A DNA stretch of 7,643 nucleotides from an uncultured Lachnospiraceae bacterium (GCA_947068385.1 CAMTBF010000156.1:1-7643), one strand, 5' to 3'. Counted from the stretch's first letter, positions 1-6,833 are shown. The notes: generated by a model from the letters alone, not told the origin. Numbers and translations are program-made.

Positions 1-4
1 ATAG

Positions 5-643
5 GCCGCGGGAACGCTGACCACCCTGGCGGTGAACATCCCCGCGGCCTATGCCCTCTCCCGGAAGAAGATGTACGGGCGGAAGCTCTTCCACATATTC
101 TACCTGATTCCCATGTTCTTCTCCGGCGGGCTCATTCCCACCTACCTGGTGGTCAAGGACTTTTCCCTTCTGGATACGGTCTGGGTGATGTTCGTGCCCT
201 TTGCAGTGGTGACCTACTACATCATCGTGGCCAGGACGTTCTTCGACAACAGCATCCCCGAGGACCTCTGGGAGGCGGCCCAGCTGGACGGCTGCGGGTA
301 CATCGGGTTCTTCTTCCGGATCACGCTCCCTCTGTCCAAGGCCATCCTGTCCGTGATAGCCCTGTGGACGGCTGTAGGGCAGTGGAACGCCTACTTCAAC
401 GCGCTGATCTATCTGAGGGAGCCGAACCTGCAGCCCCTGCAGATCGTACTGCGGAACATCCTGATCGTGAACAAGAACATGGGGAACATGCTCACGGGAA
501 TGGCAGGCCAGGAGGCGAAGTCCCTGGCGGATCTGATCAAGTATGCGGTGATCGTAGTGTCTTCCGCGCCGATCATGTGCATGTACCCGTTCGTGCAGAA
601 ATACTTCAACCAGGGCGTGATGCTGGGATCCCTGAAGGGGTGA
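5..643 (+). CDS. Carbohydrate ABC transporter permease, LplC/YtcP type (5' end missing or broken)
   Basis: This is an inner-membrane subunit of a sugar or oligosaccharide ABC importer of the MalG/LplC kind, which pairs with a second permease and receives substrate from a lipoprotein such as the next gene product. The visible part has several hydrophobic segments. Counting from the GTG at 32, the EAA loop that contacts the ATPase lies at residues 81-100 (EAAQLDG, then ITLP). The C-terminal ending YFNQGVMLGSLKG is characteristic of the LplC/YtcP group. The frame stays similar to permeases upstream of the GTG (AAGT before the AAYALS motif), so the real protein begins before the window. However, the codon at 2-4 is TAG in this frame, which is either a sequence-edge artefact or a nonsense mutation. 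The GTG at 32 lies within a conserved membrane segment and is unlikely to be a true start. Substrate is unknown. Confidence 0.9.
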   Translation, partial: AAGTLTTLAVNIPAAYALSRKKMYGRKLFHIFYLIPMFFSGGLIPTYLVVKDFSLLDTVWVMFVPFAVVTYYIIVARTFFDNSIPEDLWEAAQLDGCGYIGFFFRITLPLSKAILSVIALWTAVGQWNAYFNALIYLREPNLQPLQIVLRNILIVNKNMGNMLTGMAGQEAKSLADLIKYAVIVVSSAPIMCMYPFVQKYFNQGVMLGSLKG

Positions 644-690
644 TTTGGGTTTCAAATAAAGATTCATTCATAAAGAAAAGGAGAAAGCGT

Positions 691-2394
691 ATGAGAAAGA
701 ACGGTAAAAAGTGGTTGAGCCTGGTGCTGGCGGCTGTCATGACGGCGGGCACGCTGGCAGGGTGCGGCTCCGGGGCCGGGGATAAGCAGCAGGAGCCCCA
801 GGGCAGCAGCGCAGGGGAGCAGACAGAGGAAAAGTCTTCCGAGCAATCGGAGCAGGCAGAGGAGAGCAGTGAGGCTTCCGCTGAGGCGGATTCCCAGGAG
901 GAGCGTCCCACCTTTAAAATCGTGACAGTGCGCTGGGACGGCAACTGGCCCACGGATTTCCTGTCAGAGGGCTTCATGAAAGAAATGGAGGAAGAGGCCG
1001 GCATCCATATCGAGTGGGAGATTTACTCCTACGGCGACTGGAGCGAGCAGAGGTCCCTGCTCCTGGCTTCCGAGGATCTGCCGGACGCGTTTCTGGGATC
1101 CATTACCCTGAACGCCAGCGATATCGCCATGAACCGAGAGTATTTTGTGGATTTGACAGAAAAGATCGCGGACATGCCGAACCTGACTAAGGCAATGGAG
1201 GCAGACCCTGTGCTCCGGGCAATCTGTACAGACCGAGATGGAAGGATATACAGCCTGCCCAAGCGCCTTGCCATGCGGCCAAAGGTGAACGGCGATATGG
1301 CGTATATCAACAGGGACTGGCTGGACCGCCTGAACCTGGAAGCGCCTACCACAATAGACGAGCTGACCAATGTGCTTCTGAAGTTCAAGGAAGAGGATGC
1401 CGACGGCGATGGGGATCCCAATAATGAATTCCCCCTCACAGGCGATTCCGGCGCGCCCCTGTTCGACGATCTGCGGCATGTGCTGAGTCCCTTTGGAACC
1501 ATGGTGAGCCGTGACGGAAACTGGATGGGACTGAACAATGACGGCGAACCTGTATTTGTACCGGTGCAGGAGAACTACAAAGAGGCCGTGAAATGGATGC
1601 GCAGCCTGTGGGAGCAGGGAATCGTGGATCCGGAGAGGTTCACCCAGGATGGCTCCACCAGACAGGCAAAGCAGCAGGCACAGGACGGCTCCCAGGTAGG
1701 GATGATCTTCGGCTGGACATGTGATGCCGAGGCCGGGATGAACGCGGGACAGTTCGAAGTCCTGGAAGCCGTAGAGGGATGGAACGGAATCCATTACCTG
1801 GAGTCCGCCACCGATTATCTGGATGTAACGGACAGAGAGCTTGTCATCACCAAAAACTGTGAGGATCCGGATGCGCTGCTGCGCTGGGCGGACAGCTTCT
1901 ATACGGATCTGGCGTCCCTGCAGATGACCTATGGGGAAATCGGCGTAGCCATCACGGACAATGGAGACGGCACTTATTCCGTAGACAGGCCTACGGACGG
2001 CACTTCCATGGATACGTTCGCATGGTGCCATTCCCTGCGGGACTTCGGGCCCAAGTATATGAGTCCTGATTTTGAGAAGAACGTGATTCTTCCCGTGGAG
2101 GAGGGCGATGGGGTGAAGCGCGCCGAGGACGCGGTCAATGAACAGTATGTGACACTGGACCGGAACGTAGGCATGCCCATGGTGCACTATACGGATGAGG
2201 AGCTGGAGCGCCTGACCACCCTTTCCTCGGACATCAGCCCCTATGTGAATGCGCAGTATTCCCACTGGGTAGTGGATGGCGGCATCGAGGAGGAATGGGA
2301 TGCCTATATCCAGAAGCTGAAAGAAATGGGCCTGGATGAATATGTGGAAATTCAGAAAGCGGCATTCGCGGCATATAAGGAATCCATGAAATAG
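691..2394 (+). CDS. Extracellular solute-binding lipoprotein of a carbohydrate ABC transporter
   Basis: This 567-residue surface lipoprotein probably captures a sugar and delivers it to the permease encoded just upstream. The N-terminus has a positive stretch (MRKNGKK), a hydrophobic core and the lipobox LAGC, with the lipidated cysteine at residue 25. Residues 26-72 form a Glu/Ser/Gln/Ala-rich tether, and the folded domain starts near FKIVTVRWDG. Residues 236-246 (DADGDGDPNNE) form an Asp/Asn-rich loop like the calcium-binding loops common in the large LplA/YtcQ-type binding proteins, and the length fits that group. The start is set by AAAAGGAG at 676-683, 7 nt before the ATG. The frame is open further upstream, but that part overlaps the permease in another frame. 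The gap to the permease is 47 nt, so co-transcription is likely, and a terminator follows. Substrate cannot be read from the sequence. Confidence 0.93.
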   Translation: MRKNGKKWLSLVLAAVMTAGTLAGCGSGAGDKQQEPQGSSAGEQTEEKSSEQSEQAEESSEASAEADSQEERPTFKIVTVRWDGNWPTDFLSEGFMKEMEEEAGIHIEWEIYSYGDWSEQRSLLLASEDLPDAFLGSITLNASDIAMNREYFVDLTEKIADMPNLTKAMEADPVLRAICTDRDGRIYSLPKRLAMRPKVNGDMAYINRDWLDRLNLEAPTTIDELTNVLLKFKEEDADGDGDPNNEFPLTGDSGAPLFDDLRHVLSPFGTMVSRDGNWMGLNNDGEPVFVPVQENYKEAVKWMRSLWEQGIVDPERFTQDGSTRQAKQQAQDGSQVGMIFGWTCDAEAGMNAGQFEVLEAVEGWNGIHYLESATDYLDVTDRELVITKNCEDPDALLRWADSFYTDLASLQMTYGEIGVAITDNGDGTYSVDRPTDGTSMDTFAWCHSLRDFGPKYMSPDFEKNVILPVEEGDGVKRAEDAVNEQYVTLDRNVGMPMVHYTDEELERLTTLSSDISPYVNAQYSHWVVDGGIEEEWDAYIQKLKEMGLDEYVEIQKAAFAAYKESMK

Positions 2395-2409
2395 GAACAT
2401 AAGATATGG

Positions 2410-2451
2410 ACGGCAGGGACTGGCTGAACGGAAAGGCCCCTGCCGTTTTTT
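2410..2451 (+). terminator. Intrinsic terminator after the solute-binding protein gene
   Basis: A perfect 9-bp stem (ACGGCAGGG at 2410-2418 pairing with CCCTGCCGT at 2438-2446) is followed by six T residues at 2446-2451. It ends the transporter transcript 15 nt after the stop codon and separates it from the kinase gene. Confidence 0.9.
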
Positions 2452-2456
2452 GCGTA

Positions 2457-2486
2457 TGGAAACACAGGGGAGGTCTGTGGTAAAAT
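2457..2486 (+). promoter_or_regulatory. Possible promoter of the histidine kinase gene
   Basis: TAAAAT at 2481-2486 matches five of six -10 bases. A weak -35 (TGGAAA, 2457-2462) lies 18 nt upstream. It sits between the terminator and the kinase start, where a promoter is expected, but the -35 match is poor. Confidence 0.3.
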
Positions 2487-2519
2487 ATTCTGTGGAAGCG
2501 GGGAGAGAGGAGGTTAGGG

Positions 2520-4250
2520 ATGCGGTGGAAGCATTTGGATGGCGCGGGGAACAGGGATAGGAAGGCGGAGAGCCTGACGAAGGTCACAGTGCGTCTCCTG
2601 GCCCTGATTGGAGCGGCCCTGGCAGGCGTGCTGGCTTGCTATGTGTGGGGAATCGTGGAGAACCAGAAATCCATCGACAGCTACATTGCGGATACGGCCA
2701 GGCTGTATGTGGACCAGATCAACCGGGACATCAGCCAGATCAACAGCGAAGTGTTCCATGTGGCTGGAAAGGACTTTGACGTGGAAGCCCTGGCGGGGGA
2801 GATAGGGCCGAAGGACGGAGAGCATTATGAGCTGCTGACCAGGCTCCGGGACAAGATGGTGCTGATGAAGCTGCGGTACGGCGAGGTGCAGTTCTTTTTT
2901 ACCTATGCCCGGGAAGCGGGGCTCATGATTACGGATACAGGAATCGTCTTCCGCAGCAGCCCGGTGAAGCTTCCCATCAACAGGCAGCTCCTGGAACTGC
3001 TGGAGGCAGATGAGCGCACGGATTCCAAATACACGGACTGGACGCAGATGGAGATAGAGGGGGAATCCTACGCGGTGGGATACTGCATGAAGAAGGGAAA
3101 GGCCGTGGGCTGCGTTGTAAAGCTGGACACGATCTTTGCGCAGCTGCAGAAGGCAGTGGAGAAATACGCGGTGGTTCCGTTCCTGGAGACGGCGGACGGC
3201 AATGTGCTGTTCCCTGCCATGCCGGAGGAGGAATACGCTGAGATTTTCCGGGAGGGGAGGCCGAAGGCGCTCTATGAGTTCCGCCTGGGCACCATCGGGA
3301 AGCTCTACCTGTACATCGTGCCGGGAGGCGGGATTACGGACAATATCAGGAACATGCAGCTGGTGCTGCTGACCATGGTGGCGGCGCTGCTCGTCCTGTG
3401 CGCCATCGTCATCAGCATGTATTACCGCAGGATCGTGGAGCCCATGAAGAAGCTGGTGGAGGGGCTGGAGAACCTGGAGGAGGGGCAGTACCTGGACGGA
3501 AGCCTGGACAGCCGGCTGCTGGAGCTGCAGTCCGTCAGCGGGAAGTTCCGGGAGCTTCTGGGGAAGCTGCAGTCCCTGCGGATCGCGTTCTATGAAAAGG
3601 AGCTGAAGGAGCAGCAGATCGAGCTGGAGTTCATGCAGGAGCAGATGAAGCCCCATTTCTTCATCAACTGCCTGAGCCTGATCCACGGCATGGCGGACAG
3701 GCGGGGCGTGCCGGAGATCGTGGGGATTTCGGAGAAGCTCTCGGAGTATATCCGGCACACCTTCCTGGGCAGCGGCGGCACGCAGCGTCTGGTCTCGGAG
3801 GAGCTTGGGCTTCTGAACTCCTATGTGGACATCCAGAAGCTGCGCTACGGGGAGGATTCCTTCAGCTTCGAGGTGATTGAAGACGGAGATGTGGGCGGAT
3901 GCAAGGTGCCGTTCCTGCTGCTGCAGATTCTGGTGGAGAACGCCATCGTCCACGGAGTCACCCTGGACGGATCCGTGGAGGTCACGCTGTATATCACCAG
4001 CGAACACCAGGAGGAGAAGGACAATCTCTATATCTGCGTGTCGGATACGGGGCAGGGATTCTCCGCCGGGATACTGGAGGCCATAGAGAAGGATGAGCCC
4101 ATCGTCTACAATGGGCGCAGGCATGTGGGCCTGCAGAACATCGGGAAACGGCTGCATCTCCTGTACGGAGACCAGGCCGAGATCCACTTTTTCAACATGG
4201 ACGAGAACTTCGGGGCGGTGGTGGAGGTGCGGCTGCCCAGGCGCCTGTGA
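2520..4250 (+). CDS. Two-component sensor histidine kinase, YesM (HPK7) type
   Basis: This 576-residue membrane kinase probably senses an extracellular signal and phosphorylates a response regulator. Membrane segments lie near residues 22-45 and 279-302 and flank an extracellular sensor region of about 230 residues. A HAMP-like linker follows (about 300-355, with Pro308). The kinase region has an H-box QMKPHFFIN with phospho-acceptor His379, an N-box LVENAIVHG with Asn474, a G1 motif DTGQGF (509-514) and a GLQN motif (537-540). This is the arrangement of YesM/LytS-like kinases, which usually pair with AraC-type regulators and often control neighbouring sugar transporters. The start follows AGGAGG at 2508-2513, 6 nt before the ATG. 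The gene is separated from the transporter by a terminator, and no response regulator follows it. All catalytic boxes are intact, so it should be active. Confidence 0.95.
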   Translation: MRWKHLDGAGNRDRKAESLTKVTVRLLALIGAALAGVLACYVWGIVENQKSIDSYIADTARLYVDQINRDISQINSEVFHVAGKDFDVEALAGEIGPKDGEHYELLTRLRDKMVLMKLRYGEVQFFFTYAREAGLMITDTGIVFRSSPVKLPINRQLLELLEADERTDSKYTDWTQMEIEGESYAVGYCMKKGKAVGCVVKLDTIFAQLQKAVEKYAVVPFLETADGNVLFPAMPEEEYAEIFREGRPKALYEFRLGTIGKLYLYIVPGGGITDNIRNMQLVLLTMVAALLVLCAIVISMYYRRIVEPMKKLVEGLENLEEGQYLDGSLDSRLLELQSVSGKFRELLGKLQSLRIAFYEKELKEQQIELEFMQEQMKPHFFINCLSLIHGMADRRGVPEIVGISEKLSEYIRHTFLGSGGTQRLVSEELGLLNSYVDIQKLRYGEDSFSFEVIEDGDVGGCKVPFLLLQILVENAIVHGVTLDGSVEVTLYITSEHQEEKDNLYICVSDTGQGFSAGILEAIEKDEPIVYNGRRHVGLQNIGKRLHLLYGDQAEIHFFNMDENFGAVVEVRLPRRL

Positions 4251-4275
4251 ACAGGACGGCCCCGGATTTGGGGAC

Positions 4276-4314
4276 AAAAAAATCCCGGGCCTGCACCTGC
4301 GCGAAGCCCGGAAT
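4276..4314 (-). terminator. Minus-strand intrinsic terminator
   Basis: Read on the minus strand, ATTCCGGGC (4314 to 4306) pairs with GCCCGGGAT (4290 to 4282) over 9 bp with one U-G wobble. The loop is 15 nt, and six T residues follow (4281 to 4276). On the plus strand the stem is followed by AAAG, so it should not act for the kinase transcript. No minus-strand protein gene leads into it, which suggests it ends a noncoding transcript. Confidence 0.6.
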
Positions 4315-4388
4315 AAAGAGGTGGCTGATAGCCCCTCTTTAGAGGTAGCCTGTGGCCCCTCCTAAAGAGGTGGCTTTCAGCCCCTCTC
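4315..4388 (-). repeat. Three tandem imperfect hairpin repeats
   Basis: Three consecutive units of about 24-26 bp occupy 4315-4340, 4341-4363 and 4364-4388. Each has a lower stem (AGAGG with CCTCT or similar), a one-base bulge, an upper stem (GGCT with AGCC or similar) and a 3-nt loop. The loops differ between units (plus strand GAT, TGT, TTC). The innermost pair of the upper stem is T-A in the outer units and C-G in the middle one, a compensatory change. Imperfect pairs are G-U on the minus strand but A-C on the plus strand. There are no spacers, so this is not a CRISPR array. It could be part of a structured RNA or a REP-like DNA repeat. Confidence 0.7.
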
Positions 4389-4402
4389 AAAGGGGAGGAT
4401 TC

Positions 4403-4443
4403 AGGCTCCGTCTTGCCGGCGCAAGTCGCCCCAGACGGAGCCT
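4403..4443. repeat. Perfect 11-bp inverted repeat with nested hairpin
   Basis: AGGCTCCGTCT (4403-4413) and AGACGGAGCCT (4433-4443) are perfectly complementary across a 19-nt centre. The centre can form a second 4-bp stem (GGCG 4418-4421 with CGCC 4427-4430) with a 5-nt loop. Neither side has a strong T tract, so it is not a typical intrinsic terminator. It may be a domain of the proposed minus-strand RNA or a protein-binding site. Confidence 0.65.
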
Positions 4444-4518
4444 AAGTATTATCTTATCTTTGGTACGATCAAAGGAGGGGGTTCCTTGACATTGAATAGT
4501 CTGGCCCGAAATCCGCCG

Positions 4519-4546
4519 TTTATACACCGGAAGGGAAATTTTTGAA
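4519..4546 (-). promoter_or_regulatory. Possible minus-strand promoter
   Basis: On the minus strand, TTCAAA (4546 to 4541, four of six -35 bases) is followed after 16 nt by TATAAA (4524 to 4519, five of six -10 bases). It sits in an AT-rich patch and points toward the hairpin array and minus-strand terminator. Confidence 0.35.
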
Positions 4547-4585
4547 AATTTTTTTATTGTCTAAAAGGGGAATCTGTTATATACT
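4537..4585 (+). promoter_or_regulatory. Promoter of the SEC-C to rel gene cluster
   Basis: TTGTCT at 4557-4562 and TATACT at 4580-4585 are separated by 17 nt. An A/T-rich stretch at 4537-4556 resembles an UP element. Transcription would begin near 4592, leaving a leader of about 75 nt before the SEC-C gene start. Confidence 0.6.
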
Positions 4586-4667
4586 GATACGTGTGGCGTT
4601 CTGCTTAGGGCGTCCGGTAAAAATACAGCCGGCGGCAAGGCCGGTGGGATTGAAAAAGGTGGTAGAT

Positions 4668-5171
4668 ATGGCATTATTGGAAAAATGGAGAGAAGAGGCA
4701 TATAACGAGTCAGTGGGACAGGACAAGCTCCAGAAGCTCTGGGCCGCATATTTCCAGGAGGAGAAGGAAATCTATGCCCAGCTCCTGAAGAATCCCGATG
4801 AGGTGGTGCGTGGCACCGTGAAGGAGCTGGCCGATAAATACCAGGTGTCCGTCAAGACCATGACGGGCTTCCTGGACGGCATCAACGACAGCTTGAAGGA
4901 GCCCAACCCCATCGAGGAGATGGAGGAGGACACCCAGGTGAACCTGGGCTTCGAGAAGGAGCTGCTGTACAAGAACATGGTGGCGGCGGAGGCCGACTGG
5001 CTCTACAACCTGGAGGAGTGGAACGACATCTTCGACGAGGAGACCAGGAAGGCCCTCTACAAGGAGCAGAAATCCTCCACCACGATCGTCAAGGATCCGA
5101 AGGTCTATCCCAACGATCCCTGCCCCTGCGGAAGCGGCAAGAAGTACAAGAAGTGCTGCGGCAGGAAATAA
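4668..5171 (+). CDS. SEC-C metal-binding motif protein
   Basis: This is a 167-residue, probably cytoplasmic protein. Its C-terminus is a SEC-C zinc motif, [14 protein letters not shown], with ligands Cys152, Cys154, Cys163 and Cys164. The same motif ends SecA, where it binds zinc and helps contact SecB and ribosomes. The rest is an acidic, predicted mostly helical region of unknown function (for example [21 protein letters not shown] around residues 82-102 in part). The start is the ATG preceded by AAGGTGGT (4656-4663). An in-frame ATG at 4542 was rejected because it lies upstream of the proposed promoter and lacks a Shine-Dalgarno site. The gene opens the cluster and ends 11 nt before the next gene, so the two are probably co-transcribed. 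The motif is certain, but the biological role is not known. Confidence 0.9.
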   Translation: MALLEKWREEAYNESVGQDKLQKLWAAYFQEEKEIYAQLLKNPDEVVRGTVKELADKYQVSVKTMTGFLDGINDSLKEPNPIEEMEEDTQVNLGFEKELLYKNMVAAEADWLYNLEEWNDIFDEETRKALYKEQKSSTTIVKDPKVYPNDPCPCGSGKKYKKCCGRK

Positions 5172-5182
5172 AGGGGGCCGGT

Positions 5183-5800
5183 ATGAGGAAACTCTTGAAA
5201 CAGCTGAAATGGGAGACCCTCCTGACCGCGGCCCTGTACATCGTGCTGGGGGTGGTGGCCCTGGTGATTCCGGATACCATGGTGAAGACATTGGGGTACC
5301 TGATCGGCATCCTGCTGATCCTGGCGGGTGCGGTCTCCATGATATGCTACCTGCTGCGGGAGGCCAGCCAGAATTATTACAGGAACGACTTCGGCTATGG
5401 GCTGGTGGGCATAGCGGTGGGGATCCTCTTCCTCTATAAGGTGGAGTGGATCATCTCGCTGGTGCCGATGATCCTGGGCGTCCTGGTGGTGGCCAGCGGC
5501 TGCCGGAAGCTCCAGGACGTGATAGACATGAAGCGGCTGGGGTACGGCAACTGGGTGACGGTATTGATCCTGGCGGCGGTGAACGTGGTGCTGGGGGCGG
5601 CGCTTATCGTCAATTCCCTGGACGCGGCGCTCTTCCTCCTGCAGCTTCTGGGCGCAGGGCTGATATTCAGCGGCGTAACGGACTGCGTCACCTGTTTCTA
5701 TCTGGCGAGGAAGGCGAAGGGATATTTCGACGACCTGAATGCAGTGGACAGCACCTTTGCGGAGGTGACGGACGCCGACGGGGACGGGCAGAAGGACTGA
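5183..5800 (+). CDS. DUF308/HdeD-like membrane protein
   Basis: This 205-residue integral membrane protein has about six hydrophobic segments (roughly residues 12-29, 35-57, 71-85, 89-105, 124-143 and 147-175). They are arranged as short repeated helix pairs, as in the DUF308 family that includes E. coli HdeD, an acid-resistance protein. Typical family features are the LYIVLGVVALVIPD opening (18-31) and the GILLILAGA segment (42-50). The tail is short and acidic (DADGDGQKD). The start is set by AAAGGGGG at 5170-5177, 5 nt before the ATG. A longer upstream open frame overlaps the SEC-C gene and is a shadow. The 11-nt gap from the SEC-C gene points to one transcript. Family assignment is good, but function in Clostridia is not established. 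Confidence 0.88.
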   Translation: MRKLLKQLKWETLLTAALYIVLGVVALVIPDTMVKTLGYLIGILLILAGAVSMICYLLREASQNYYRNDFGYGLVGIAVGILFLYKVEWIISLVPMILGVLVVASGCRKLQDVIDMKRLGYGNWVTVLILAAVNVVLGAALIVNSLDAALFLLQLLGAGLIFSGVTDCVTCFYLARKAKGYFDDLNAVDSTFAEVTDADGDGQKD

Positions 5801-5850
5801 AAAGCCAAAAAGCCCGGGACATGGGGAACGGACGGTGAAGGAGCAGGAGA

Positions 5851-6291
5851 ATGAATATAGCATCATTTTTATTGCCCAAGGCAGAGGTGGCCTATCTGCG
5901 GGACGACATGACGCTGCGGCAGGGCCTGGAGAAGCTGCGCAGGAGCGGCTTCTCCGCCATACCTGTCATCGATATGGAGGACAGGTACGTGGGCGTGGTG
6001 GGGGTGGCTGATTTTCTCTGGAATATACTGGCATACAATCAGACGCTCGAAAACATCACGCTGAAGAACCTGGAGCAGGCTACTGTACGGGATTTCCTGC
6101 AGAGCGGCAAGGTGAGGCCGGCCTGCATCGACACTGCTATGGAGAACCTTCTGGAGCGGGCCAAGAACCAGAATTTCGTGCCGGTGGTTGATGACAGGAA
6201 TGTGTTCATCGGGATCGTCACCCGCAGCGATATCATAAAGTACTTTGTGGATAAGTCAAAACGCAGCACAGAGAGATACATAGAAGAGTAA
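5851..6291 (+). CDS. Two-CBS-domain protein, DarB/CbpB-like
   Basis: This 146-residue soluble protein consists of two CBS domains (about residues 8-62 and 75-135) with no other domain. CBS pairs bind adenosine nucleotides. Visible motifs are GFSAIPVID (33-41) in the first domain and GIVTRSDI (121-128) in the second, whose Thr and Asp fit the nucleotide-ribose contact. Length, domain spacing and the G(F/Y)(S/T)AIPV(I/L)D motif agree, from memory, with B. subtilis DarB (YkuL) and Listeria CbpB. Those proteins bind c-di-AMP, and in the free form they bind Rel and raise (p)ppGpp synthesis. Here rel is two genes downstream, which supports the same role by inference. The start follows AAGGAG at 5838-5843, 7 nt before the ATG. 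Apt begins 17 nt after its stop. It could instead sense another adenine nucleotide. Confidence 0.88.
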   Translation: MNIASFLLPKAEVAYLRDDMTLRQGLEKLRRSGFSAIPVIDMEDRYVGVVGVADFLWNILAYNQTLENITLKNLEQATVRDFLQSGKVRPACIDTAMENLLERAKNQNFVPVVDDRNVFIGIVTRSDIIKYFVDKSKRSTERYIEE

Positions 6292-6308
6292 AAGAGAGGT
6301 AGACCGAG

Positions 6309-6833
6309 ATGAAGAAGCTGGAGGAATATGTAGTAAGCATACCGGATTTCCCGGAGGAGGGGATCATCTTCCGCGACGTGACCAGCGTCCTTCAGGATGC
6401 GGAGGGGCTGCAGCTGGCGGTGGACACCATGCAGGAGCTGGTGAAGGACCTGGATTACGATGTGGTGGCAGGGCCTGAGTCCAGGGGATTTATATTTGGA
6501 ACCCCTATCGCCTATAATAATAAAAAGCCCTTCGTGCTGATCCGCAAGGCGGGGAAGCTTCCCAGGGAGACGGTTTCCATCTCCTATGACCTGGAATACG
6601 GCCAGGCCACCATCGAGATGCACAAGGACAGCATCAAGCCCGGGCAGAGGGTGCTGATCGTGGACGACCTGATCGCCACAGGCGGCACCACGGAGGCCAT
6701 GATCAAGCTGGTGGAGAGCCTTGGCGGCCAGGTGGTGGGCGTGGTGGTCCTGATGGAGCTGGCGGGGCTGAAGGGCCGCGAGAAGATCGCGGGATACCGT
6801 CTGGATTCCGCTATCCGCTATCCCGGAAAATAG
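6309..6833 (+). CDS. apt: Adenine phosphoribosyltransferase
   Basis: Apt converts adenine and PRPP to AMP and pyrophosphate in purine salvage in the cytoplasm. The 174-residue length is normal for the family. Key motifs are the N-terminal IPDFPEEGIIFRDVT (11-25), the GPESRGFIFG segment (55-64), the flexible loop region RKAGKLPRETVS (79-90) and the PRPP-binding motif VLIVDDLIATGGT (115-127) with its paired aspartates. The start is set by GAGGT at 6296-6300, 8 nt before the ATG. It lies between the CBS gene (17-nt gap) and rel (64-nt gap). Apt directly before rel is a widely shared order in Bacillota, for example recJ-apt-relA in B. subtilis. Here a CBS gene stands where recJ would be. The assignment is secure. 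Confidence 0.97.
   Translation: MKKLEEYVVSIPDFPEEGIIFRDVTSVLQDAEGLQLAVDTMQELVKDLDYDVVAGPESRGFIFGTPIAYNNKKPFVLIRKAGKLPRETVSISYDLEYGQATIEMHKDSIKPGQRVLIVDDLIATGGTTEAMIKLVESLGGQVVGVVVLMELAGLKGREKIAGYRLDSAIRYPGK

Larger units (their letters stand above)
4276..4512 (-). ncRNA. Candidate structured minus-strand RNA, about 240 nt (unrecognised)
   Basis: This is an inferred transcript. It would start near 4512 from a minus-strand promoter-like sequence, then run through the 11-bp hairpin, the three tandem hairpins and the T-tract terminator. Most of its 3' two thirds can fold into consecutive stems. Support comes from the one-directional terminator and from four stem positions (4284/4312, 4341/4362, 4347/4357, 4365/4388) that are U-G or G-U pairs only on the minus strand. 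I see no open frame with a ribosome binding site on this strand and match it to no RNA family I know. It might instead be a DNA repeat with no transcript. Confidence 0.4.

Noticed and set aside
364..690. N-terminal extension of the solute-binding protein into the permease gene
   Set aside because: The extension overlaps the permease in another frame, and the signal peptide with lipobox begins exactly at the ATG at 691 after a strong ribosome binding site.
964..2400. Long open frame on the minus strand opposite the solute-binding protein gene
   Set aside because: It mirrors a well-supported plus-strand gene, has no recognisable domain or ribosome binding site, and its composition is typical of antisense shadows in GC-rich DNA.
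2514..4277. 587-codon minus-strand open frame opposite the histidine kinase
   Set aside because: The plus strand carries intact kinase motifs throughout. The antisense product is a His/Gln/Leu-rich shadow with no family features.
4315..4395. CRISPR array
   Set aside because: The repeats are directly adjacent palindromes of 23-26 bp with no unique spacers, and no cas genes are nearby.
4486..4525. Plus-strand promoter using the perfect TTGACA at 4486
   Set aside because: No -10 box lies 16-18 nt downstream; the nearest TATA-like sequence is about 28 nt away.
4542..4667. 42-residue N-terminal extension of the SEC-C protein
   Set aside because: The ATG at 4542 is upstream of the proposed promoter and has no Shine-Dalgarno site, while the ATG at 4668 has a near-consensus site at the right distance.
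4592..4667. Riboswitch in the leader of the SEC-C gene
   Set aside because: The leader is only about 75 nt with a short CCGG-rich hairpin; no known aptamer features or expression platform are visible.
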